Shown one piece after another: positions 17,677 to 25,312 of a DNA stretch of 37,557 nucleotides. Each line of letters begins with the position of its first letter. Positions within the stretch are counted from its first letter, which is position 1. The notes under the pieces were generated by a model that worked only from the letters and a program-made list of their open reading frames with translations, did not search any database and had not been told where the DNA came from. The position numbers were made by a program, and so were the translations under genes. This DNA comes from an uncultured Eubacteriales bacterium (GTDB taxonomy: Bacteria > Bacillota > Clostridia > Oscillospirales > Oscillospiraceae), in NCBI GenBank assembly GCA_900313925.1, contig OMTF01000040.1:1-37557 (forward strand), written 5' to 3'.

Positions 17677-18441
17677 TTATATTAGATTTAAATTCTTCAA
17701 AGCTTCTTTGGCACCATTAAGAAGAACATCATTTTCTGGAAGTTCCATGACGCTCTTGCCTTTAATGTCATTTGCTGCAAATCCGGGATCGGAAGGAATT
17801 TTTGCAATAACTTCAACACCAGGCACTTTGATTAAATCTGCGAGTTCTGGATTCGTGATACGGTTTATTACGATTCCAATACGTTCATATTCAATTAAAT
17901 CGTCAGACACTTTCTTTATTGTATTGATAACTTGTCCGCCCTTTTTTGACTGATCTGTAACTAGAACAAGATGCGTCACTTTCTCCATAACGCGTCGTTG
18001 AATTTGCTCAATTCCGGCTTCACCATCGATAACTACATAATCAAAGTTATTCGCAATCATTCCAATTACTTCTTTAAGATAAGAATTGACCTTGCAGTAA
18101 CATCCGGAACTTTCTGGGCGCCCAATTGCTAAAAATGCAAACTTGGGTGTTTCTACTAAGGCATCAAAAATTCTAAAACGTGCTTCACTTAATAATTCAA
18201 GTGCTTCGCGAGTCTCGCCATTTTCAACACTGTCAACCACACTTGTTCGAATATTATCGAGGGTAAGCTTTACATCCACGCCAAGAGCTACTGACAGCCC
18301 AACAGCAGGATCCGCATCAATTGCTAGAATTTTTTTGTCCGGATACCGATCGGATAATACACGCACCATGCAGGCAGAAATGGAAGTCTTGCCTACACCG
18401 CCTTTTCCTGCGACAGTAATAATTTTTGCATCTTCGCTCAT
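17677..18441 (-). CDS. CooC-type nickel-insertion ATPase
   Basis: The 254-residue protein is a MinD/SIMIBI-class ATPase with a deviant Walker A GKGGVGKTS (residues 12-20), a switch region AIDADPAVGLSVALG, a Walker B-like YVVIDGEAGIEQIQRR, and VTDQSKKGG. A CxC motif (SGCYCK, C114 and C116) matches the metal-binding pair at the dimer interface of CooC, which helps insert nickel into carbon monoxide dehydrogenase. The GEAGIEQ stretch is also typical of CooC. No CO dehydrogenase gene is in the window. Its start overlaps the stop of the acetyl-CoA-synthase-like gene by ATGA, so the two are made together. Confidence 0.87.
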   Translation of the reverse strand: MSEDAKIITVAGKGGVGKTSISACMVRVLSDRYPDKKILAIDADPAVGLSVALGVDVKLTLDNIRTSVVDSVENGETREALELLSEARFRIFDALVETPKFAFLAIGRPESSGCYCKVNSYLKEVIGMIANNFDYVVIDGEAGIEQIQRRVMEKVTHLVLVTDQSKKGGQVINTIKKVSDDLIEYERIGIVINRITNPELADLIKVPGVEVIAKIPSDPGFAANDIKGKSVMELPENDVLLNGAKEALKNLNLI

Positions 18442-19193
18442 GATCTGCTTGCCTCCGTATTGTTTTTCCTTGCTGCCTGCTTAGCGGCGGCACCGAAATG
18501 GAGCTCTTTCATCCCTTCCACTTCATCACAGACATCCTTCAGCTGACAGACAGAACAATCTGTTGGTATACCCTCAAGTATATGTGTTAGTGTTGAAGTT
18601 ATCTTATCTGCCATATTGGCAGTAACGGTGAGAGCATTATAGTCAATACTGGGATCGGTAACAAAGATTACCTTAACATTTAGAACATTTGCATTTTCTT
18701 TATATTTCTTAATATAACTTGCTCCGACAGCTTTGAAGCTAATATGCCGCTTTACGGCATCCTTGCTGATTCGAACCTGTTCACGGAAAGACTCTGGAGA
18801 CATACGAACCATATATCCAACAGGATATACATGGTATTTGCAGAACTCAATATCTTTTAAGGTTCGATAAACGACTTCATCATCGTCATCCAAAACTCCG
18901 ACACGAATTAGTACAATTCTTGCAAAAGGAGTATCAGAACGCAGTTTCGTAAGATCGGGCCCATATAGAATAGTTTCATCCTTATTCACATAGTCGGGAT
19001 TTGTTGTGTGCAATATATAATTTGCAGAACCTAGCCCGTCAGCGCCCAATTCAAACGCGGAATCCGACCGCAGAACAAGCTCCGCGCTGCCATTATCTGG
19101 CCATGCATCGGAAGGGTTATAATCCCAGGAAATGGATTTTTTCCCCTGCAGCAATTTGTTTGTTTCGTCAATCAATTTGTTGTATAGTTCCAT
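18438..19193 (-). CDS. Acetyl-CoA-synthase-like stand-alone domain protein
   Basis: I cannot place this 251-residue protein with certainty, but it resembles the middle domain of acetyl-CoA synthase (AcsB/CdhC). It has SAFELG and ETILYGPDLTKL, then DDDEVVYRTLKDIEFCKYHV, a segment with the ACS-type FREQVRISKDAVKRHISFKA and IGASY-like turn, and LNVKVIFVTDP. Near the end TDCSVCQLKDVCDE gives cysteines 213, 216 and 222, recalling but not equalling the ACS A-cluster pattern, where spacing between the second and third Cys is larger and a fourth Cys follows. A GGGGGGAG site sets ATG 19193 over an in-frame ATG 15 bases upstream. Coupling to a CooC gene supports a link to nickel or carbonyl chemistry. 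A corrinoid-interacting or regulatory role is equally possible. Confidence 0.65.
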   Translation of the reverse strand: MELYNKLIDETNKLLQGKKSISWDYNPSDAWPDNGSAELVLRSDSAFELGADGLGSANYILHTTNPDYVNKDETILYGPDLTKLRSDTPFARIVLIRVGVLDDDDEVVYRTLKDIEFCKYHVYPVGYMVRMSPESFREQVRISKDAVKRHISFKAVGASYIKKYKENANVLNVKVIFVTDPSIDYNALTVTANMADKITSTLTHILEGIPTDCSVCQLKDVCDEVEGMKELHFGAAAKQAARKNNTEASRS

Positions 19194-19520
19194 AAAAGCT
19201 CCCCCCATTTAGTAATAGCAAATAGTTAAATCAAGGTAAATAGTCGTGAGTCTCTACCTTTTGAAACATTCTAGATATGTTATTTATATTATATACCAAA
19301 GAACTAACAATAATGTAGTAATTGCCACATTGCGATTGAGTACGCTGAGCTATTAAAGGGAATTGAGAAAGCATTTTAAATGATGTATTTTATCAAATCA
19401 GCATATAAGTATATTTTTATTATAAGGTAAAACTAAGTTGAAAATATTACGGAAATTTATATAGTATATAAAGCATAAACATATTATCAACAAACGGGAG
19501 CCAATATATAAGATAGTATT
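19194..19520. other. Divergent intergenic region
   Basis: This AT-rich gap separates the minus-strand acetyl-CoA-synthase-like gene from the plus-strand metal transporter. On the minus strand a TATAAT is present at 19293-19288 with no good -35. On the plus strand TTGAAA (19438-19443) and TAGTAT (19462-19467) are spaced by 18 bases. No clear metalloregulator palindrome or small gene is visible. Confidence 0.5.
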
Positions 19521-20474
19521 ATGCTGAGGGCTGCTTTGAAAAAATTTATTTTATTATTAACAGGAATATTGACATTCATTACAATAAGCGGCTGTAGCCG
19601 CATGCATTTGACAGATGAAGATGTGTTAAATGAGGAACCAACAATCGTTACAACAGTATTTCCAGCGTATGATTTTGCTAGAGCCATTGCTGGAAACCGA
19701 GCTAATGTGATTCTGCTAGTTCCGCCAGGTACGGAAATACATGATTATAGCCCTAGTCCTGGGGACATGAAGCAAATACTTCATAGTTCTCTATTCATTT
19801 ATAATGGCGGTGAATCCGACGCTTGGGTGGAGGAACTTATTAATTCCTCCGACTCAAGGGTAAATCAGTTACGTATGATGGATTGCGTAGATTTAATCAC
19901 GGAGCAAATTACGGAGGAAATGTTTTCTCATGAGACCAATGAACAGGAACCGGATGAGCATGTTTGGACGTCTCCGCGAAATGCGGCAACAATTTGCAAC
20001 GCCATATGTAATGAATTAACGAAACTAGATCCAGAAAATGAAAAAGTATATCAGAAAAATAGTGCTGCCTACACGCAAAAACTTACGCAGCTCGATATTC
20101 AATTTCAAGACATAGTAGATACGTCTCCAAAGAACCTTCTTGTTTTTGCAGATCGATTTCCCGCAAGATATTTTACTGATGAATATGGACTTCAGTATGC
20201 GGCTATATACCCTGGGTGCTCAGAAGAAAGCGAAGCATCTGCGCGCACAATTGCTCGAATCGTAGAGATCGTAAGGGAAAATAATATTTCTTGTGTTCTA
20301 TTCATTGAAATGTCCAATAGAAAGATAGCGGATATTATCTGCGAGGAAACAGGGTGTGAAAGCGCCGAGTTCAACTGTTGTCACAATATATCAAAGGATG
20401 ATTTTGAAAGCGGGAAAACATATATTGATCTTATGACAGAAAACTTAGATACAGTTCGAAAGGCATTGAGTTGA
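19521..20474 (+). CDS. Zinc/manganese-type ABC transporter substrate-binding lipoprotein
   Basis: This is a ZnuA/AdcA-class (cluster 9) binding protein of about 317 residues. A lipoprotein signal (LLLTGILTFITISGC, lipobox ISGC) anchors it outside the membrane. Family signs are TIVTTVFPAYDFARAIAG, the first ligand histidine in PGTEIHDYSPSP (H74), a second in DEHVWTSP (H147), and the late EETGCESAEFNCCHNI. The central FHDAF ligand segment of classical ZnuA is replaced by FADRFPARYFTDEYGL, where His becomes Ala; this ADRFP form is a clostridial variant. ATG 19521 has a distant ribosome site, while TTG 19536 has GAGGG five bases upstream and may be the true start. The ATPase and permease genes follow without gaps. 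Confidence 0.88.
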   Translation: MLRAALKKFILLLTGILTFITISGCSRMHLTDEDVLNEEPTIVTTVFPAYDFARAIAGNRANVILLVPPGTEIHDYSPSPGDMKQILHSSLFIYNGGESDAWVEELINSSDSRVNQLRMMDCVDLITEQITEEMFSHETNEQEPDEHVWTSPRNAATICNAICNELTKLDPENEKVYQKNSAAYTQKLTQLDIQFQDIVDTSPKNLLVFADRFPARYFTDEYGLQYAAIYPGCSEESEASARTIARIVEIVRENNISCVLFIEMSNRKIADIICEETGCESAEFNCCHNISKDDFESGKTYIDLMTENLDTVRKALS

Positions 20475-21187
20475 TGGCACTGTTAGAATGTAAAAATTTA
20501 AGTTTCTCTTATGAAGGAGATGTCGTTTTAAGGAGAGTTAATTTTATTGTAGAATCTGGAGATTTTCTCTGCATTGTCGGCGAAAACGGTTCAGGAAAAA
20601 CGACTCTTATGAATGGCATATTAGGCTTGAAAAAGCAGGATTCCGGACAAGTTATTATGGGTGAGGGGCTTGTTCAAAAGGAAATTGGCTATTTGCCTCA
20701 GAGAAATGATATTCAGAGAGACTTTCCAGCCAGTGTTATGGAAGTTGTATTGTCCGGACGTCTGAATCAGATGAAAAGACGCCTGTATTACAGCGCAGAA
20801 GATAAGCGCATTGCAAGGGAAAACTTAGAGCGGCTTGGAATACTGAATCTTTCAGAATCCGGTTTCCAAAACCTATCCGGAGGCCAGCAACAAAGGGTTC
20901 TGCTTGCAAGAGCCCTGTGCGCAACGAAAAAACTTCTCCTTCTTGATGAGCCCGCAGCAAGTTTGGATCCTATCGCGCAAAATGAATTATATAATACAAT
21001 TAAACTTATTAATTTATGCGATAAAATCACTGTTATTATGGTCACGCACGACATCCAAAATGCTGCTCGCTTTGCATCCCATATTCTGCATTTGGGCAAT
21101 GAACAAAAATATTTTGGTTGCATTGAAGATTACCGAAAGAGTACATACTGGAAGCGAATTACGGGGGCAGTGAACAATGATCATTGA
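20474..21187 (+). CDS. Zinc/manganese-type ABC transporter ATP-binding protein
   Basis: The ATPase of the metal uptake system, 237 residues. Walker A is VGENGSGKTTLMNGILGL, Q-loop QRNDIQRDFP, signature LSGGQQQRVLLARAL, Walker B LLLLDEPAASLDP, and the switch histidine lies in MVTHDIQ. ATG 20474 overlaps the binding-protein stop (TGATG). It acts at the inner face of the membrane with the permease that follows. Confidence 0.93.
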   Translation: MALLECKNLSFSYEGDVVLRRVNFIVESGDFLCIVGENGSGKTTLMNGILGLKKQDSGQVIMGEGLVQKEIGYLPQRNDIQRDFPASVMEVVLSGRLNQMKRRLYYSAEDKRIARENLERLGILNLSESGFQNLSGGQQQRVLLARALCATKKLLLLDEPAASLDPIAQNELYNTIKLINLCDKITVIMVTHDIQNAARFASHILHLGNEQKYFGCIEDYRKSTYWKRITGAVNNDH

Positions 21188-22004
21188 AATGCTAAGTTAT
21201 CATTTTATCGTTAGGGCACTCATTGTTGGTTTGATAATTTCTTTATGCTCTTCCTTACTTGGTGTACCTCTGGTGCTTAAAAGATATTCTATGCTGGGCG
21301 ACGGCCTTTCTCATGTCAGCTTTGGCGCAATGGCGATTGCAACTGCATTGAATTTTTCCCCATTGTGGTTTTCCTTACCGATTGTGACTCTATCCGCGGT
21401 TGCGCTTCTTTGGATAAGTCAAAACAGCAAGATTAAAGGAGATTCTTTGATTGCCATTATATCAACCAGTGCATTGGCAATTGGCATTATTGCAGTTTCA
21501 ATCACAACAGGGATGAATAAGGACATTTCAAACTATCTATTTGGGAGCATACTTTCATTAAGCAGGGAGGATGCTATATTAAGCGCAATCGTTGGCGTTT
21601 TTGTTATCATTGGCTATATACTTTTCTACCCGCGTATTTTTGCAGTTTCCTTTGATGAAACATTTGCTAAAGCAACAGGAGCAAATGTAGGATTATATAA
21701 TTTGCTGATAGCAATTTTAACCGCATTGACAATTGTTCTTGGAATGAGGATGATGGGAGCATTGTTAATATCAAGCCTGCTTATTTTCCCAGCAATATCT
21801 GCGATGCGTATCTTCAACAAATACATTCAAGTAACTATGGCAGCCGCTTTGTTTTCGATTATTGCTTTTATAATTGGATTTTATACTTCATACGTGTCCG
21901 AAATACCGACAGGACCAGCTGTTGTTGTTACAGACTTAGCTGGACTGGCTATTTTCAGCATTATTGGTAAAAGGAAACGGCACAGACCAATTATAGCGAA
22001 ATAA
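21177..22004 (+). CDS. Zinc/manganese-type ABC transporter permease
   Basis: The 275-residue ZnuB-class permease has about eight membrane helices. Family landmarks are GVPLVLKRYSMLGDGLSHVS near residue 28 and the C-terminal EIPTGPAVVVTDLAGLAIFS. It overlaps the ATPase gene by 11 bases, and a second in-frame ATG at 21189 is possible. Together with the two upstream genes it forms a complete importer. Confidence 0.93.
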   Translation: MIIEMLSYHFIVRALIVGLIISLCSSLLGVPLVLKRYSMLGDGLSHVSFGAMAIATALNFSPLWFSLPIVTLSAVALLWISQNSKIKGDSLIAIISTSALAIGIIAVSITTGMNKDISNYLFGSILSLSREDAILSAIVGVFVIIGYILFYPRIFAVSFDETFAKATGANVGLYNLLIAILTALTIVLGMRMMGALLISSLLIFPAISAMRIFNKYIQVTMAAALFSIIAFIIGFYTSYVSEIPTGPAVVVTDLAGLAIFSIIGKRKRHRPIIAK

Positions 22005-22324
22005 TATACATAAAATATATTGAAACAGTAATAATTATTTGTTAAATTAGGTAATAATATGCAAAACAGAGAATAAATTATCATTTCGCTGTTGATTTTA
22101 TCAATTTACAATGCTAATATGCTAATACTAAGTGAATTTACAGATCCAACAAGAGCTGTAAGCATCATATGGTCAATACATTCTGAAAAATTTTGGCAAA
22201 ATAGAGACGTTTATTCTTTCAATTTTTTTGCTTCGTGGTTGACAAAAGGAACAGGCAAATAAATGGCTATTGTATTCGATGGCCAAAAATTGATAATAAT
22301 ATTTATGGGTATAGGAGGAAAAAA
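22005..22324 (+). other. Intergenic region before amino acid transporter
   Basis: A 320-base AT-rich gap. A consensus -35-like TTGACA occurs at about 22238 but has no convincing -10 at 16-18 bases. ATGCTAAT is repeated twice near 22111-22126. A strong GGAGG lies ten bases before the next gene. I see no small gene or RNA structure. Confidence 0.4.
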
Positions 22325-23128
22325 ATGAAAAAGATTATTGCATTATTACTTGCAGTGTGCCTTACTTTCGCATTATGTGCATGTGGAACATCGTCGGGGA
22401 CGGTTGAATCAACTTCATCCCCAAGTGCCAGCAGCTCAACAGCGGCAATTAAAACGGTTTCTGCGGGAGAACTTCATATGGCAACAAATGCGGCATTTCC
22501 GCCGTATGAAAGTGTTTCTGATGACGGAGGATTTGAAGGAATTGATGTTGAAGTTGCAACGGCAATTGCGGAAAAACTCGGCATGACGCTTGTTGTAGAT
22601 GATATGGACTTTTCCTCAGTCATCACTTCTGTTCAAACTGGGAAAGAAGATATTGCTATGGCTGGGCTTACCGTTACGGACGAACGCAAGCAAAATATTG
22701 ATTTCACTGACCCTTATGCTACAGCAGTTCAGGTTATCATTGTTCCAGAAAATTCTGATATTCAATCTGTAGACGATTTAGAGGGAAAGATGATCGGTGT
22801 ACAGGAGGCTACAACGGGCTATTCCTATTGCTCCGATGATTACGGTGAAGATCACGTCACAGCTTACACAAATGGTGCTACTGCCGTGCAGGCCCTCATA
22901 AGTGGTAAAGTTGATTGTGTTGTAATTGATCAGGAACCCGCGAAAGCATATGTTGCCAGCAATAATGGGTTGAAGATTCTAGATACGGCATATGCAGAAG
23001 AACAGTATGCTATTGGTGTATCTAAAGATAATCCAGAATTGTTGAAGGCTGTAAATGATGCATTGAATGAATTAATCAGCGACGGAACGGTTCAGTCGAT
23101 CGTTGATAAGTACATTAAAGCGGAATGA
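22325..23128 (+). CDS. Polar amino acid ABC transporter substrate-binding lipoprotein
   Basis: This is a 267-residue SBP_bac_3-type protein. MKKIIALLLAVCLTFALCACG is a lipoprotein signal with lipobox LCAC, followed by a Ser/Thr-rich linker. The ligand-binding domain has LHMATNAAFPPYE, GIDVEVATAIAEKLG, FSSVITSVQTGKEDIAMAGL, TVTDERKQNIDFTDPY and VVIDQEPAKAYV, typical for glutamine/arginine/cystine-class binders. The exact amino acid cannot be told. ATG 22325 follows GGAGG; a longer frame from 22235 lacks a signal peptide at its start and is rejected. Confidence 0.92.
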   Translation: MKKIIALLLAVCLTFALCACGTSSGTVESTSSPSASSSTAAIKTVSAGELHMATNAAFPPYESVSDDGGFEGIDVEVATAIAEKLGMTLVVDDMDFSSVITSVQTGKEDIAMAGLTVTDERKQNIDFTDPYATAVQVIIVPENSDIQSVDDLEGKMIGVQEATTGYSYCSDDYGEDHVTAYTNGATAVQALISGKVDCVVIDQEPAKAYVASNNGLKILDTAYAEEQYAIGVSKDNPELLKAVNDALNELISDGTVQSIVDKYIKAE

Positions 23129-23142
23129 TTACCAGAGAATGT

Positions 23143-23184
23143 TTACACGTCAAAAGGCGGCGTCAGCCGCCTTTTGACGTGTAA
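23143..23184 (+). terminator. Long hairpin between binding-protein and permease genes
   Basis: A 19-bp perfect stem (23143-23161 with 23166-23184) with a GTCA loop lies 15 bases after the binding-protein stop. No T-run follows. It probably stabilises or partly terminates the upstream mRNA, giving more binding protein than membrane subunits. Confidence 0.75.
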
Positions 23185-23296
23185 TTGAAACTATTAATAT
23201 TAGCGGATAAATAAACCCCCTTCTTAATATTCTACATATTCTACGGGAGTCCATTATTTCGAGTATCTTTATAGACAAGCAAGGAGAAGACAGAAA

Positions 23297-24010
23297 GTGT
23301 CCGATTTTTTTTATGATCTTGGCTCCCAGTTCTATCAAAATTTCATTGAGGCGGATCGATGGCGTCGCTATCTTGATGGATTGGGAATATCTTTTACGGT
23401 CACAATAGGCGCATTAGCTTTAGGAATTGTTCTTGGAGTTCTTGTAGCAATTGTAAGATCATCTTATGAACAGAAGCAAACGAAAAAAAGCGGCTGGCTA
23501 AAATTCGTGAATGCAATTTGCAAAATTTACATTACTGTAATTCGCGGAACTCCGATGATGGTTCAATTACTAATAATGAATTTTGTTATTTTTCAGTCCA
23601 GCAGGAACCTTGTTGGTATTGCAATTCTCGCATTAGGAATTAACTCCGGTGCCTATGTATCCGAGATTATCCGTAGTGGAATAATGTCTATTGATCGCGG
23701 ACAGATGGAAGCAGGTCGCTCCTTAGGACTTACTTATGGTGTTGTAATGCAGAACGTAATAATTCCGCAGGCGGTCAAGAATATTTTACCTGCACTTGGG
23801 AATGAAATGATTACATTATTCAAGGACAGTTCTCTTGTAACCGTCATTGGACTTGCGGATCTTACAAAAGTCGCGATTCAAATTCAGGCCAAAACCTATC
23901 AAGCCTTTATGCCATTTATCGGCATTGCCTGCATATACTTAATTGTTGTTATGATCCTTACCAAATTGCTTGATGCTTTAGAAAGGAGGCTTCGCAGAAG
24001 TGAACGGTAA
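23297..24010 (+). CDS. Polar amino acid ABC transporter permease
   Basis: The 237-residue permease of the HisM/GlnP family has about five membrane helices. Signature elements are [31 protein letters not shown] and the EAA loop [27 protein letters not shown] 23297 follows AAGGAG at a ten-base distance. It is followed directly by the ATPase gene, with overlap. Confidence 0.93.
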   Translation: MSDFFYDLGSQFYQNFIEADRWRRYLDGLGISFTVTIGALALGIVLGVLVAIVRSSYEQKQTKKSGWLKFVNAICKIYITVIRGTPMMVQLLIMNFVIFQSSRNLVGIAILALGINSGAYVSEIIRSGIMSIDRGQMEAGRSLGLTYGVVMQNVIIPQAVKNILPALGNEMITLFKDSSLVTVIGLADLTKVAIQIQAKTYQAFMPFIGIACIYLIVVMILTKLLDALERRLRRSER

Positions 24011-24740
24011 TGAGCATTTCCTGTATATAGAGCATTTAAAGAAAGCTTTTGGTGACAACGAAGTCCTCCACGACATTACGAATCATATTGATAAGGGGGA
24101 AAAAATAGTAATCATTGGGCCTTCAGGCTCAGGGAAGTCAACATTTCTGCGATGCATGAATTTGCTTGAAATTCCTACTAGTGGCAGAATTGTTTTTAAC
24201 GGCGTAGATATTACTAATGAAAAAGTTGACATTAATGCAATAAGAAGACAAATGGGAATGGTTTTCCAGCACTTTTATTTGTTCCCCAATTTGACTGTCC
24301 AAGAGAATATAACTTTGGCACCTGTTAAAACTGGTTTAATGGGCAAGGAAGAAGCAATAAAAACCGCAGAGTCTTTGCTTCGCCGTGTGGATCTCTATGA
24401 TAAAATTGACGCATATCCTTCTTCACTTTCGGGAGGACAGAAACAACGAATTGCGATTGTCAGAGCGCTAGCGATGAAACCTAGTCTAATGCTGTTTGAC
24501 GAACCAACATCGGCCCTTGACCCCGAAATGGTCGGTGAAGTTCTGCAAGTTATGAGGGAATTAGCAGAGGAAGGCATGACGATGGCTATTGTTACGCATG
24601 AGATGGCTTTTGCTAGGGAAGTAGGAAATAGGGTATTGTTTATGGATTGCGGAGAAATTCTTGAAGAAGGTACACCTGCAGATATTTTTGGAAATCCTAA
24701 AAATCAAAGACTAAAAGATTTTCTTTCTAAAGTTTTATAA
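24000..24740 (+). CDS. Polar amino acid ABC transporter ATP-binding protein
   Basis: The 246-residue ATPase of the GlnQ/HisP group. Walker A is [16 protein letters not shown]-loop [15 protein letters not shown], signature [15 protein letters not shown], Walker [18 protein letters not shown]-loop [14 protein letters not shown] 24000 has AGGAGG about ten bases upstream and overlaps the permease end by 11 bases. Confidence 0.94.
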   Translation: MNGNEHFLYIEHLKKAFGDNEVLHDITNHIDKGEKIVIIGPSGSGKSTFLRCMNLLEIPTSGRIVFNGVDITNEKVDINAIRRQMGMVFQHFYLFPNLTVQENITLAPVKTGLMGKEEAIKTAESLLRRVDLYDKIDAYPSSLSGGQKQRIAIVRALAMKPSLMLFDEPTSALDPEMVGEVLQVMRELAEEGMTMAIVTHEMAFAREVGNRVLFMDCGEILEEGTPADIFGNPKNQRLKDFLSKVL

Positions 24741-24758
24741 TTGCTTTTTCCTTTTTCA

Positions 24759-24773
24759 GATAGATAGATAGAT
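24759..24773 (+). repeat. Short GATA tetranucleotide repeat
   Basis: GATA is repeated 3.75 times (GATAGATAGATAGAT) in the gap between the transporter ATPase and dut. It is too short to infer slippage-based regulation. Confidence 0.6.
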
Positions 24774-24838
24774 GAATTGTAAGAAGGCTTCAATAGCAAT
24801 TAGGCATGGGATTTCACCATATGTGAAAGGAGTCATAT

Positions 24839-25279
24839 ATGAAACTTCTCGTCGAAAAAATATGTGCAGACGCAAAACTCCCAACAAGAGGCTCCTCTAG
24901 TGCAGCAGGTTATGATCTTTATGCTTGTATCCAAGAGGATGGAATTGTAATAAAACCTCATGACAATGCAATGATCGGAACCGGATTAAAAATTGCAATT
25001 CCAGCAGGTTATTTTGGAGCAGTTTTCGCTAGGAGCGGCTTGGCTTCAAGAGAAGGTCTCCGACCCGCAAACTGCGTTGGAGTATGCGATAGCGATTATC
25101 GCGGAGAATATACGGTTTGCATTTATAATGATAGTGATGAAGAACGTTTAATTTTTTCGGGGGATAGAATTGCGCAACTGGTCGTTTTACCATGCCAGGA
25201 TATTGAATTCCAAGTTGTTTCAGCTCTTAATGATACAGAACGGGGAGCAGACGGCTTCGGAAGCACGGGGAAATCCTGA
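24839..25279 (+). CDS. dut: dUTP diphosphatase
   Basis: dUTPase hydrolyses dUTP to dUMP and pyrophosphate, keeping uracil out of DNA and supplying dUMP for thymidylate. All five trimeric dUTPase motifs are visible in the 146 residues: SAAGYDLYA (1), ARSGLA (2), GVCDSDYRGEYTV (3), GDRIAQLVVLP (4) and RGADGFGSTGK (5). The catalytic Asp lies in motif 3. AAAGGAG precedes the ATG. Confidence 0.95.
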   Translation: MKLLVEKICADAKLPTRGSSSAAGYDLYACIQEDGIVIKPHDNAMIGTGLKIAIPAGYFGAVFARSGLASREGLRPANCVGVCDSDYRGEYTVCIYNDSDEERLIFSGDRIAQLVVLPCQDIEFQVVSALNDTERGADGFGSTGKS

Positions 25280-25312
25280 ATAGAATAATACAAAACAGAA
25301 AGTGCAGGAGGC

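Noticed and set aside
22235-22324. Upstream extension of the amino acid binding protein by 30 codons
   Set aside because: It would bury the lipoprotein signal peptide; ATG 22325 has a strong GGAGG.
24759-24773. GATA repeat as a phase-variation switch
   Set aside because: Fewer than four units and placed far from the dut promoter region elements; too short to support the idea.
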